Assembly (NCBI GenBank): GCA_937889015.1
Contig: CALARR010000031.1
Span: 1-36,583 of the forward strand
Source of the DNA: an uncultured Planctomycetales bacterium
GTDB lineage: Bacteria; Planctomycetota; Planctomycetia; Pirellulales; Thermoguttaceae
DNA: 36,583 bases
Direction: 5' to 3'
The first letter of the stretch is position 1, and each line of letters starts with the position of its first letter. Shown piece after piece: positions 22,172-30,555 of the stretch. The notes beneath the pieces are model-generated. The model worked only from the letters and a program-made list of their open reading frames with translations. It did no database searches and was not told the origin of the DNA. Both the position numbers and the translations under genes were made by a program.

Positions 22172-24208
22172 GTGCATTGCTACCCCGCCTGCTTCGCGCT
22201 GTTCAGCCTTGTCTGCGCGGCCTCGGCCGACAACTGGTATCAAGACAGCTTCTTCCTTTTGCACGAAGACCATCACACGCAGGGCCGGTTCGAGGTCGGG
22301 CGCGACGCCAGCCTCGAAGAGACCATGCGTTTGCTGGCCGTCTGCAAGCCCGACCTGATCCAGATCCACGCCAAGGGCAATCCGGGCTGGACGACCTATC
22401 CCAGCAAGATCGGTTTCACTCCGCCCAAGTTGGCCAACGACGTGATGGCCATCTGGCACGCGGCGGCCCAACGCGGCGGCTATCACTTCTCCGCTTACTA
22501 CAACATCGGGCGCGACGGCGAGATCATGACTCGGCACCCGGCGTGGAACCGCGTTCAGGCCGACGGGCAGCCGGTCGATCGGGCCCTCTGCTACCACTCG
22601 GGCGTGGCCGAAGAGTACCTCTGGCCCATGGTGGAAGAGGTCCTCCGCACCTACCGGCCCGAGGGTTTCTGGTTCGACGGCTCCTGCTTCACGGTGCAGC
22701 CCTGCTACTGCGCGGCCTGCCGGAGACGATTCCAGCGCGAGAAGCAGATGGAGTTGCCCCACGGCCCCAAGGATCGCGGCTGGGCCGATTTTCAGGAGGT
22801 GCAGCGCCAGATCTACCGCGAATTCGTCGCGCAGACCGCTCAACGCATCCATCAGACTGATCCGCGGTGCCTTGTGGCCGTCAACTGGGCCTATTCCCTG
22901 CGCATGCCGGAGAAGCCGAACGCCGGCGTGGCCTACCTGACCGGCGACATCGGCAACCGCGTGGAAGGCCTCTCGCCCGAGGCCCATTGGTACGATTCGC
23001 AGGGCCTTCCCTTCGACCTGATGACCACGGTCTTCACGCACGAAGAAGGGCGGCCTGCGTGCGAAGAGCCAACACAACAAACACCGCCTCGATGCGTCCC
23101 CAAGCCAGTCCCCCAGCTTCAGCAGGAAATGGCCGTGATCATCGCCAACGGCGGCCGGTACTTCGCCTGGGACAATCCTTCACCGACCAGCGGCTTGTCC
23201 GAAGAGCGCTTCGCGCACATGGGCCGGGCGGTGGCCCCGTTCCTCCGCGAGCGACAACCTTGGTGCCTGGGTTCACGCCGTTTGCCGGACGTGTCCTTGT
23301 TGCACAGCGCGGCGGCCCACTATGCGGCCGCGTCCGACAATCGGGCGTCGTTTGCCAAGCAGAATAATCGCATCGACGGGGCGACGGCAGCCCTGGCCCG
23401 ATTGCACCTCAATTACGAGATGATTCCCGACTGGCGTCTGGCCTCCGGCGACGTGCGCAGCCAACTGCTGGTGGTCGAACATCCCAAGGTGGTCACCGCC
23501 GAGATGGCCCAGGGCGTGATCGACTTCGTACGCCGCGGCGGCGGCGTGCTCTGGTCCGGCATGGGCCTGCAGAAACAGCCAAAGCTGCAAGCATTGTTCG
23601 GACTGAGCCTGACGACCGGCCCCGATGGCCCTGAACCGCTGCAAGCGACCGCTGGCCAGGAGGTTCAGCGATTCGAGCATTGGCTGTTTCGGGTCACGCG
23701 CACGTCGGCCAAGACCCTGCTCGAAGTTCAAACGGCCGATGGCCAGCCCCACGCGCTGCTGACCTGCAACGCGTTCGGCAAAGGACGGGCGTTCTACGTA
23801 GCACTGCCCCTGCTGACCAGGCACGGCAAGCAGACGGTGCCCGAGGAATTGGTCCGGGAGATCTTTGCCAAGGCCCTGCCTCCGTCGGAACGCCTGTTGA
23901 CCACAACGGCCCCCGAGCGCGTCGAGGCCGTGTTGCGCCAGCAGGGCGAGCAACTGGTCATTCACCTGGTGAACCTGGACGTCGGGCAGCGGGAAAGGAC
24001 GGTGGTGGGCGGCCGGCCCAACGTCGCGATTCGGTCGCTGGCGCCCGCCCCGCCGTGCCGAGTGTCGCTCCGCCTGGCGGCCTCGCCCAAGTCGGTGCGT
24101 CTGGAGCCGCAGGGCAAGGAACTAACCGGAGGAACGTATGCGGACGGCCGGGCCACGCTCGATGTGCCCGGGTTTGAAGTGCACCAGATGATCGTCGTCC
24201 AGCCGTAA
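22172..24208 (+). CDS. Secreted glycosidase-like protein (GH TIM barrel plus C-terminal domains)
   Basis: A 678-residue exported protein. GTG 22172 is chosen because AAGGA lies 8 nt upstream and the frame then starts with a signal peptide (MHCYPACFALFSLVCAASA). Residues 25-350 form a TIM-barrel-like domain with YHFSAYYNIGRDGEIMTRHP, WFDG (167-170, a candidate catalytic Asp) and the cysteine motif CYCAAC (178-183), seen in alpha-L-fucosidase-like hydrolases. Residues about 380-560 resemble the class-I-glutamine-amidotransferase-like trimerisation domain of beta-galactosidases (VVEHPKVVTAEMAQGVIDFV), and the last part is beta-rich. The GH family is not certain. It ends the carbohydrate cluster and probably supplies or accepts its glycosides; whether it is co-transcribed with the upstream genes is unclear because a hairpin and a repeat intervene. 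Confidence 0.75.
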   Translation: MHCYPACFALFSLVCAASADNWYQDSFFLLHEDHHTQGRFEVGRDASLEETMRLLAVCKPDLIQIHAKGNPGWTTYPSKIGFTPPKLANDVMAIWHAAAQRGGYHFSAYYNIGRDGEIMTRHPAWNRVQADGQPVDRALCYHSGVAEEYLWPMVEEVLRTYRPEGFWFDGSCFTVQPCYCAACRRRFQREKQMELPHGPKDRGWADFQEVQRQIYREFVAQTAQRIHQTDPRCLVAVNWAYSLRMPEKPNAGVAYLTGDIGNRVEGLSPEAHWYDSQGLPFDLMTTVFTHEEGRPACEEPTQQTPPRCVPKPVPQLQQEMAVIIANGGRYFAWDNPSPTSGLSEERFAHMGRAVAPFLRERQPWCLGSRRLPDVSLLHSAAAHYAAASDNRASFAKQNNRIDGATAALARLHLNYEMIPDWRLASGDVRSQLLVVEHPKVVTAEMAQGVIDFVRRGGGVLWSGMGLQKQPKLQALFGLSLTTGPDGPEPLQATAGQEVQRFEHWLFRVTRTSAKTLLEVQTADGQPHALLTCNAFGKGRAFYVALPLLTRHGKQTVPEELVREIFAKALPPSERLLTTTAPERVEAVLRQQGEQLVIHLVNLDVGQRERTVVGGRPNVAIRSLAPAPPCRVSLRLAASPKSVRLEPQGKELTGGTYADGRATLDVPGFEVHQMIVVQP

Positions 24209-24327
24209 CCCCGCCATTGTCCGGCGGAGAGCCCGACCCTGTCGCTACTGTAGGCCTCTCAAGGCCGCGGGCGCGAGTGCCATGGATCTTCCTCTGCCCT
24301 CCGATCGGCCCCGCCGCGGCCGATCGG

Positions 24328-27300
24328 TTACTCCCCGGTCGGAGCGTCATCCGGCGGCAACGCGGCTTGCGGCGAGCCCGCCGTGTCCGCCGTGTCGTGG
24401 TACACGGCCACGTCGTCAATGCCGTCGCCGTCGAAGTCGCCGGCAGCGGGCAGGTCGTTCGGGCCACCCAACTGGAAGACCTTGTCCTGCGCGTCGAGTT
24501 CGTGATTGCCGTTGGAATCCAGGTAGAACGTGCCGCGGCGAAAGACCCCCAGATCGTCGATGCCGTCGTCGTTCCAATCACCGACGACGGGAATATCGCC
24601 GGGACGGCCAAACTTGACGAACAGGTCCCCTTCGTTCCACTTGCCGTTGCCGTCGCTGTCGAGATACCATTTGCCCTCGCGGAACACGCCGGTCGTGGCC
24701 ACACCGCCGCCGTTCCAGTCGCCCGCGACGGCCTTGTCGCCTTCATTGCCGAAGCGGTAGACGTGGTCAATCACGTCGGCCCGAACGCGCCCGTTGGCGG
24801 CGTTCTTCATCGTTCGGAACTCACTGGCGGCGTTCTGCCGGTCGGGAGGGATGTTCTTGAACACGCCCTGCGGAACGTTCTGCGGATCAGGTTGGCCGGG
24901 TTCGGCCTCGATCGCGCGCTCGTCGCCCGGCCAACTTGGGCCGAAGATGCCGATATCGGTCTTTCCATCGCCGTCCCAGTCGCCGGTCACCGGCTGATCT
25001 TCGCGATTCTCCTGTTGACCGATACGCGCCCAAAGGTCGCCGTCGTTCCACACGCCATCGCCGGTGACGTCCAGGTACCACTGGCCAACCAGATAGACAC
25101 CAACGTCGGCTTTGCCGTCGCCGTTCCAGTCGCCGACGACAGGGCGCGCGCCGCGAACGCCGAACTTGAGCTTCCGGATGGGTTTGCCGTTCGAGTCGGC
25201 GATGATCCACTCGCCGTCGCCCATGCTGTTGGCCCAGGACACGACGCTGAACCGGACGTAGGCCTCTTGAGTCAACTCCAAACCGTCTTGCAGTCCGCGC
25301 GGTTGACCCCCGTTGATCACGCTCAGGTGCCAGGTATTGCCGACCGGCGGAGCCGCGCCGCCGGAGTAGATCAAGGGCTGCACCGGATCGGGCGCCAAAG
25401 CGGCGACCGGCGGATTGTAGGCCACCGCCTCGCCCAGATACACGGGAATGTTGGGAAAGACGATTTCGGGAATTGGCGGATCACTGTGCGGCGGCGGGTC
25501 GGGAGGATTCGTGGTCAGCACTTCGCTAAAGTTGTAGTGTACCCCGTTATCCCCCAGGCTCAACTTGATGTTGATGATCGCATCGTCCTTGGGGTCGATC
25601 GCCAGCACGCTGAGCACTTGCGGATCGATGGTCTCGCCCCTGTTGACCGCGACCCCCCCCTTGGATCCCGGGAAGTCGACGCTGTCTTCATAGCCCGTGG
25701 GCTGTGATTCGAGGATGGTGTAGACGCCGCTCTCACGCACCGAGAAACTGTAGAAACCGTTCGCGTCGGTGTAGGTCCTCTGCAACTCCACGCCGCTGGC
25801 GTCACCCAGGACAACCAGTACTCCCGACAGCAACTGGTCCGTGCCGGCATCGTAGTCCCCGTCCTTGTTGACATCGTGATAGACAATGCCGCTGATGGTG
25901 GCCGGCAGACGCTCGCCGAAGTTGTAGTCCGTGGCCTGGTTGGTGCCGCTCAGGGCCGGGTTGCCGCTGGTCAGGTTGATGGCGCTGAGCACGTCGTTGC
26001 CCTTGGTGCCGCCAGCCGAGCCTACGGTGTCCTTGCCGTCCACATAGTTCGCCAGCACGGGACTGGTGTTGTCCTCGGTGACCGTATAGGTGCCGGCATA
26101 CAGGCCGGCAATCTCCCAATAGCCGTTGGCGCCAACGGTCACATCCGTGTAGCTCACGGAAGTGCCCGCGGCGGTCGTGCCGGTCACCCGAATCGTGACG
26201 CCGCTGATGCCGCTCTCGCCGCTGTCGAAGACGCCGTCGTTGTCCGTGTCCACATAGACATGGCCGCTGAGCGTCACCAGCCGTTCACCGAAGTTGTAAT
26301 TGGTGGCTTCGAGGCTCGTGCCCAAGGTGGCAGCACTGAGGGTCACGCTGCTGATCTGGTCGTTGCTGACCGTGCCGCCGACTGAGCCGGCGGTGTCCTT
26401 GCCGTCCAGATACAGAACCGGTTGGCTCTCGACAACCGTGTAGGTGCCAAGGCAGACCTCAGCCGACCACGATCCGTCGGCGCTGGTGATAGCCGAGTAG
26501 GAGACGGCCGTGCCGTCCGCGCTCGTGCCGGTAATCGTGATCGTGACGCCACCGATGCCGACCTCGTTGCTGTCGAAGACTCCGTCGTTGTCCGTGTCAA
26601 CGTAGACGTGACCGCTGAGCTGGGCCAGCCGTTCGCCGAAATTGTAGCCCACGTCGCTCTGGTAGCTCACCAGCGTGATCGAACTGTACCGATCGTTGGT
26701 CGGCGAGTCCGCCGTGTCGCCGGCCTGGCGATCGCGGCCATCCAGGTAGTTGCTCGGCTGGCTTTCAACCGCCGTGTAGGTGCCGGGCAAAAGGTTGGTG
26801 ATGGACCAGGAACCGTCGTCGGCGGTGGTCGTCGAGCGGGTGATGGACTCTCCCGTGTTGGTCGTGCCCGTGACTGTGATCAGGGTGCCGGGGATCCGGC
26901 TTTCCGTGCTGTCGAGCACGGCGTCATTGTCGGCGTCGACATAGACGTAGCCGCTGAGGGTGGCTGGCCGGGACTCGGCGAAGTTGTTCTCCACGCAGTC
27001 GTCCCCGCCGACAAGCGTGATTCCGGTCAGGGTGTTCTTGTTGCTGACCGTGCCCGTGGCGGAAACCCCGTCGATGGTACCCAACGCGGCGCCGACGTCG
27101 AGGTAAGTGTAGGTGGTGCCGTTGACCGTGTAGCTGGCGGCGCCCTCCTTCACCTGGTAGGTCCCCGCGTCGAGATTGATGAAGCGGTAGTCGCCGTTGG
27201 CGTCCGTCTCGGTGGTGGAGTACACCTCGTACGTGTGCGTGGTGCTGTTCCACTTCAGCAGGGTGACCGTCACGCCGGCGATCCCCAATTCGCCCGAGTC

Positions 27301-28107
27301 CTGGTCGTTGTCCCCGTTGGTGTCTTCGAAGACCGTGCCGCTGAGGGTGGGCCGCGTGGTCTGGCTGAGTTGGATGAATCCCGCGCCCGTCAGATCGTCG
27401 GCATCCGCCGGCAGGCCAATCGCCAGGGCCGTGCTGCTGTTGTAGGCATCGATGAATACGTCGCTGCCCGCGCTGGTCGCATCGTAGTAGCCGGTGGCGG
27501 TGAAGGTGGCGGTGAGCGTGCTGTTCTCCAACTCGGCGGCCTCGGCCAAGGAGCTGGCGCCGGAGCCGACCCACTCGTCGACATCAATGCTGATGACCAG
27601 GGTCTCGTCGGCCTCAAGCCCCACGGCGTCGATGACCAGGCTGGTGCCGCCATCGCTCACCGAGATCGTCACCTGACTGACGAAGCCGCTGCAGGTGTAG
27701 GTTACCGACCCGTCGTTATTCTGGGTGCTGCCAAGGATCGTCAGACCGTTGGTTTCCAGAAGTCGGGCAGCGGCGTGGCCATAGACCCCTTCTCCGCCTG
27801 CAGCCGTATCGAAAAAGACGCCGTCGTTGCTGGTCGCCGTGTTGATTTCCAGATGGGTCAACTGCGTGCCCGTCGCGCCGCCGGTGAAGCGGATCTCGAA
27901 CCGGTCCGGGATCGAGTCGTCTTGGCCACCGCCCTCCGTGTAGACCACGCCCAGATGGATCGGGTCGGCCGTCAAAAGTTGGCGCGGCTCCATCTGCTCG
28001 AAACGGCAAGCCCGCGCCGGACGCACACGCCGGACTGGGCTGGAATGGGTCTGCCGAGACCGGGACCAGGCTTGGTGAAGCTGATGGAACTTCTTGAACA
28101 GGCCCAC
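24328..28107 (-). CDS. Large surface protein: LEPR-XLL-type motif, SdrD_B-like repeats, VCBS/FG-GAP-like repeats
   Basis: A 1259-residue secreted or cell-surface protein. A basic N-terminus (MGLFKKFHQLHQAWSRSRQT) ends in MEPRQLL (39-45), a variant of the LEPR-XLL motif that marks planctomycete exported giant proteins. About 50-245 is a beta-rich domain. Five SdrD_B-like repeats begin near residues 252, 380, 492, 608 and 731, each with a Ca-binding-style DxDxDGxxD (for example VDTDNDGVFDSGESGISG). Residues about 900-1240 hold VCBS/FG-GAP-like repeats (GDWNGDGKADVGVY, GDWDGDGKTDIGIF, GDWNDDGIDDLGVF, GDFDGDGIDDVAVY); one copy, GDWNGGGVATTGVF, has lost the acidic residues. No sorting motif is visible at the C-terminus. 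GTG 28107 is chosen because GGAGG lies 5 nt upstream; ATG 28119 and ATG 28179 are alternatives. It follows the WD40 gene by 75 nt. Confidence 0.82.
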   Translation of the reverse strand: MGLFKKFHQLHQAWSRSRQTHSSPVRRVRPARACRFEQMEPRQLLTADPIHLGVVYTEGGGQDDSIPDRFEIRFTGGATGTQLTHLEINTATSNDGVFFDTAAGGEGVYGHAAARLLETNGLTILGSTQNNDGSVTYTCSGFVSQVTISVSDGGTSLVIDAVGLEADETLVISIDVDEWVGSGASSLAEAAELENSTLTATFTATGYYDATSAGSDVFIDAYNSSTALAIGLPADADDLTGAGFIQLSQTTRPTLSGTVFEDTNGDNDQDSGELGIAGVTVTLLKWNSTTHTYEVYSTTETDANGDYRFINLDAGTYQVKEGAASYTVNGTTYTYLDVGAALGTIDGVSATGTVSNKNTLTGITLVGGDDCVENNFAESRPATLSGYVYVDADNDAVLDSTESRIPGTLITVTGTTNTGESITRSTTTADDGSWSITNLLPGTYTAVESQPSNYLDGRDRQAGDTADSPTNDRYSSITLVSYQSDVGYNFGERLAQLSGHVYVDTDNDGVFDSNEVGIGGVTITITGTSADGTAVSYSAITSADGSWSAEVCLGTYTVVESQPVLYLDGKDTAGSVGGTVSNDQISSVTLSAATLGTSLEATNYNFGERLVTLSGHVYVDTDNDGVFDSGESGISGVTIRVTGTTAAGTSVSYTDVTVGANGYWEIAGLYAGTYTVTEDNTSPVLANYVDGKDTVGSAGGTKGNDVLSAINLTSGNPALSGTNQATDYNFGERLPATISGIVYHDVNKDGDYDAGTDQLLSGVLVVLGDASGVELQRTYTDANGFYSFSVRESGVYTILESQPTGYEDSVDFPGSKGGVAVNRGETIDPQVLSVLAIDPKDDAIINIKLSLGDNGVHYNFSEVLTTNPPDPPPHSDPPIPEIVFPNIPVYLGEAVAYNPPVAALAPDPVQPLIYSGGAAPPVGNTWHLSVINGGQPRGLQDGLELTQEAYVRFSVVSWANSMGDGEWIIADSNGKPIRKLKFGVRGARPVVGDWNGDGKADVGVYLVGQWYLDVTGDGVWNDGDLWARIGQQENREDQPVTGDWDGDGKTDIGIFGPSWPGDERAIEAEPGQPDPQNVPQGVFKNIPPDRQNAASEFRTMKNAANGRVRADVIDHVYRFGNEGDKAVAGDWNGGGVATTGVFREGKWYLDSDGNGKWNEGDLFVKFGRPGDIPVVGDWNDDGIDDLGVFRRGTFYLDSNGNHELDAQDKVFQLGGPNDLPAAGDFDGDGIDDVAVYHDTADTAGSPQAALPPDDAPTGE
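26222..26272. repeat. Internal direct repeat within SdrD_B-like modules
   Basis: A 51-nt stretch repeats at 26570-26620, offset by exactly 348 nt (116 codons), with a few substitutions, mostly at third positions. It encodes the Ca-binding start of modules 3 and 4 and points to recent duplication or gene conversion of one module. Confidence 0.6.
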
Positions 28108-28182
28108 AAATACCTCCATGCGACAGTTCGCAGTTGCTGCGACGGCCGGGAGTCCGTCCACGGCCGCAAAGGGTCCCAAGAA

Positions 28183-29217
28183 TCAGTTGCCGGGCGTGGC
28201 CGGACGCCGCGAGAGCCGCTGCGCAGGCTCCCCCGTCCATTGCCAAAGTCGTACCGTCGTATCAAAACTGCCGGAAACCAACAGACTCGACGACTCATCC
28301 CAAGACAGGCTGCTGATCGATCCCGTGTGCCCCACAAGATGGCTCTTCTCGACCCCCGTGGCCAAATCCCAAAGACGAATCAAGTTGTCGCTGCCGCCCG
28401 CCGCCAAGTACCCCTGACCGCAGAACACCAAGGCGCGAGTCTTGGCCGGACGATCGGGCAAGGTCTTCACCAGCATCCCCGTGCTGGGATCGAACAGGCT
28501 CACCACGCGCGCATCTCCCCCCACCGCCAGAAGCTTGCCGTCGGGCGAATAGGCCAACGCGCGCACGCCACGCTTGCTCTCCAGGTCGCGGAGACTCTTC
28601 CCATCCACGCTGCTCCACAGCCGAACCGCACCAGTGCGGCCCGCAGCCGCCAATTGCACGCCGTCCGGCGAAAACGCCAACGCCTCGATGCGTGCGCCCG
28701 GCGCCACCAAATCGAACAACACACGGTTCTTCTGCGCGTCGTAAACCTGCACCTTGTCGTCAAAACCGGCTGCCGCCAAACGCGACCCGTCAGTGCTGAA
28801 GGCCATCGTGTAGATCACCTGGCTCTGCTGCAGCCGGGCCTGCGGCCGACCGGTCTGAACGTCCCACAACAAGATCTGCCGGTCGTCGCCGGATGTCGCC
28901 AACAGCTTGCCGTCTGGCCGGAAGGTCGCAACGCGGACCCAATCCTCGTGGCCCATCAGACGGTGCAAGAGTTGACCGTCGGGCATGCTCCAAATCCGCA
29001 CCAAATGGTCGTCGCCAACCGCCGCCATGCGGTCCCCCTGGCGGCTGACCGTTACGGTCGAGATCACCGGAGCCTTGCCGCCTCGGGTTTCAGCAGGAAC
29101 CTCCAGAAGGCGGACTGCCGGAACCTGGGCCACCGACTCGGCCGAGCGCGCGGTGCCCAGGGGCAATATGGCGATCGCACCGGCCACGAGCATCGACCTG
29201 CACAAAGTGTGGGACAT
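28183..29217 (-). CDS. Secreted WD40 beta-propeller protein
   Basis: A 344-residue protein with a signal peptide (SMLVAGAIAILPLGTARSAE) followed by about seven WD40 repeats. Examples are HLVRIWSMPDGQLLHRLMGH, GDDRQILLWDVQTGRPQARL, DDKVQVYDAQKNRVLFDL, GAVRLWSSVDGKSLRDLE and FDTTVRLWQW near the end. Planctomycetes use such propellers in large numbers; here export suggests binding or scaffolding outside the cytoplasm. ATG 29217 gives a clear signal peptide with AAGGG 9 nt upstream; a longer frame begins at 29271. It precedes the large surface protein by 75 nt on the same strand, so the two are probably co-transcribed and may interact. Confidence 0.8.
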   Translation of the reverse strand: MSHTLCRSMLVAGAIAILPLGTARSAESVAQVPAVRLLEVPAETRGGKAPVISTVTVSRQGDRMAAVGDDHLVRIWSMPDGQLLHRLMGHEDWVRVATFRPDGKLLATSGDDRQILLWDVQTGRPQARLQQSQVIYTMAFSTDGSRLAAAGFDDKVQVYDAQKNRVLFDLVAPGARIEALAFSPDGVQLAAAGRTGAVRLWSSVDGKSLRDLESKRGVRALAYSPDGKLLAVGGDARVVSLFDPSTGMLVKTLPDRPAKTRALVFCGQGYLAAGGSDNLIRLWDLATGVEKSHLVGHTGSISSLSWDESSSLLVSGSFDTTVRLWQWTGEPAQRLSRRPATPGN

Positions 29218-29605
29218 GGCACTGCACCCTTGCGTTGATTTCGGAAAGGCGGGCTGACGCCCCACCTGCACGTCCGTACGTCTTACGGGGATCGCAAACT
29301 TGCGTTCTTTTCAGATCTGTTGTCATCCAGCGCTGCCAAACCAGACCCTTGGCCTGAGGGCGGCACTTGTTCCTATTCATCGGCTGGAAGAGGCCATCGA
29401 GGCGGGCAAAGTCTTTGCTTTGCAGCGATCGAAGTGAATCTAGCGACAAATCTGCGCGAAGACGGGTAAGACAGCGTGACTTTGCGGCGCGGAGCCCAGA
29501 AACCAGGGAAGCGGCTCCTGACAAGAACCGTCACCAGACGCGCCCGCTTGGCCCCCGGTTGCCAGCATGCCCTTCACAACGCAGGATCCGGCAACTGGCG
29601 CGCTC
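29218..29605. other. Intergenic region, 388 bp
   Basis: Between the rsmE stop and the WD40 start, both on the minus strand. I see no gene. There is a short inverted repeat CGCAA-ACT-TGCG (29293-29304) and a TTTTCAGATCTG segment (29309-29320) faintly like an end of the dispersed element, but no second end. The WD40 promoter must lie here; none is convincing by eye. Confidence 0.4.
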
Positions 29606-30343
29606 TCAGGCCTCGGTGTGCGCCTGATGTTGGGCGGCCAGGGCAGCCAGCAGCAGTGCGGCCGTCTCCACGCGGAGGATGCGAGGTCCCAAGTCCAGAC
29701 ACCGCCAGCTCTGCGCGGCGGCCCAGGCTACTTCGTCCCCTGTGAAGCCCCCCTCGGGACCGATGGCAAAGACCACCGCCTTCTCGGCAGCGACGAACCC
29801 CGGTCCCTGCGATGCGCAACCCGGTCGCGACGAACCGATCGGATGGGCCAGGTAGCGTTGGGGAATGTCTTGGCAGGCCGACACAAAGTCCTGCCAATCA
29901 GCCGGCTCCGCCAATTCCAAGAGACGATTGCGCCCACACTGTTTGGAGGCCTCAATCACGGTTCGCCGAAGGCGGTCCAGGGCCTGACGCACGGGCTGGG
30001 CGACCGATCGCGTGGTCCGCAAGGGGACGATCCGCGATACGCCCAATTCGACCGCCTTTTCAATCAGCCATTTCTGGCGATCACCCTTGGGCAGGGCTAT
30101 GCCAAGAATCACCGCCGAGCAGATCTCGCGATTCACGCGGTGGCTTTCGAGCACCACCAACTCCGCCTCAGTACGCCCCAGCCGACGAACCTCGGCCAAG
30201 TACTCCACACCACTCCCGTCGAAAAGCATAACCTCTTGTCCCACTTGGGCCCGCATCACGTGCAGCAGGTGGTGCGCCTCAGCGCCCGTGAGCAACGCGC
30301 GGCCCGACGTCAGGGCCTGGTCGACAAAGTAGCGTTCGGTCAT
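29606..30343 (-). CDS. rsmE: 16S rRNA (uracil(1498)-N(3))-methyltransferase RsmE
   Basis: A 245-residue SPOUT methyltransferase that modifies U1498 of 16S rRNA using SAM. The N-terminal PUA-like part (1-70, with AEAHHLLHVMRAQVGQEVML) is followed by the catalytic knot: LPKGDRQKWLIEKAVELGV (84-102), EASKQCGRNR (131-140), GPEGGF (195-200) and LGPRILRVETA (218-228), all family signatures. ATG 30343 is chosen because it begins at MTERYFV; the 11 extra codons upstream are not conserved-looking. The -10 box TACAAT lies on the minus strand at 30389-30394. The gene diverges from the ExeA-like ATPase. Length is standard for the family. Confidence 0.92.
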   Translation of the reverse strand: MTERYFVDQALTSGRALLTGAEAHHLLHVMRAQVGQEVMLFDGSGVEYLAEVRRLGRTEAELVVLESHRVNREICSAVILGIALPKGDRQKWLIEKAVELGVSRIVPLRTTRSVAQPVRQALDRLRRTVIEASKQCGRNRLLELAEPADWQDFVSACQDIPQRYLAHPIGSSRPGCASQGPGFVAAEKAVVFAIGPEGGFTGDEVAWAAAQSWRCLDLGPRILRVETAALLLAALAAQHQAHTEA

Positions 30344-30388
30344 GGTTGGAAGAGTTTTCGGATCACGAAAGATCAAGCTGGCGTAGCG

Positions 30389-30394
30389 ATTGTA
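30389..30394 (-). promoter_or_regulatory. -10 box of rsmE
   Basis: TACAAT on the minus strand (plus-strand ATTGTA). The predicted transcript start near 30382 leaves a leader of about 39 nt. The -35 is poor (TTCCGT at 17 nt). Inverted repeats GTAGCG/CGCTAC flank it (30383-30413). Confidence 0.4.
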
Positions 30395-30555
30395 CCGAAA
30401 ATAGAAGCGCTACGGAATCGAACGTGGATTCCGGCCCGGTTGCTCGCGCGCCCCGTGGTTCTGTCAGATCCTCCACCGGAAGGTACCGGTGCGGATCCGA
30501 AAGCATGGGAAATCTGCGCAGCCTGGGCAACGCCCGGTCTGGAGACTAACCAGCC

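Noticed and set aside
26422..29238. 938-codon plus-strand open frame across the surface-protein and WD40 genes
   Set aside because: It spans two genes of the opposite strand and carries no domain; repeat-rich opposite DNA commonly yields such frames.
29309..29356. TTTTCAGATCTG and GGCCTGAGGG as ends of an element copy
   Set aside because: The spacing is about 45 nt instead of 85, and the inner blocks do not match.
30404..30440. tRNA T-arm-like sequence (GTTCGATTCC on the minus strand)
   Set aside because: No acceptor, D or anticodon arm can be paired around it, and no CCA end is present.
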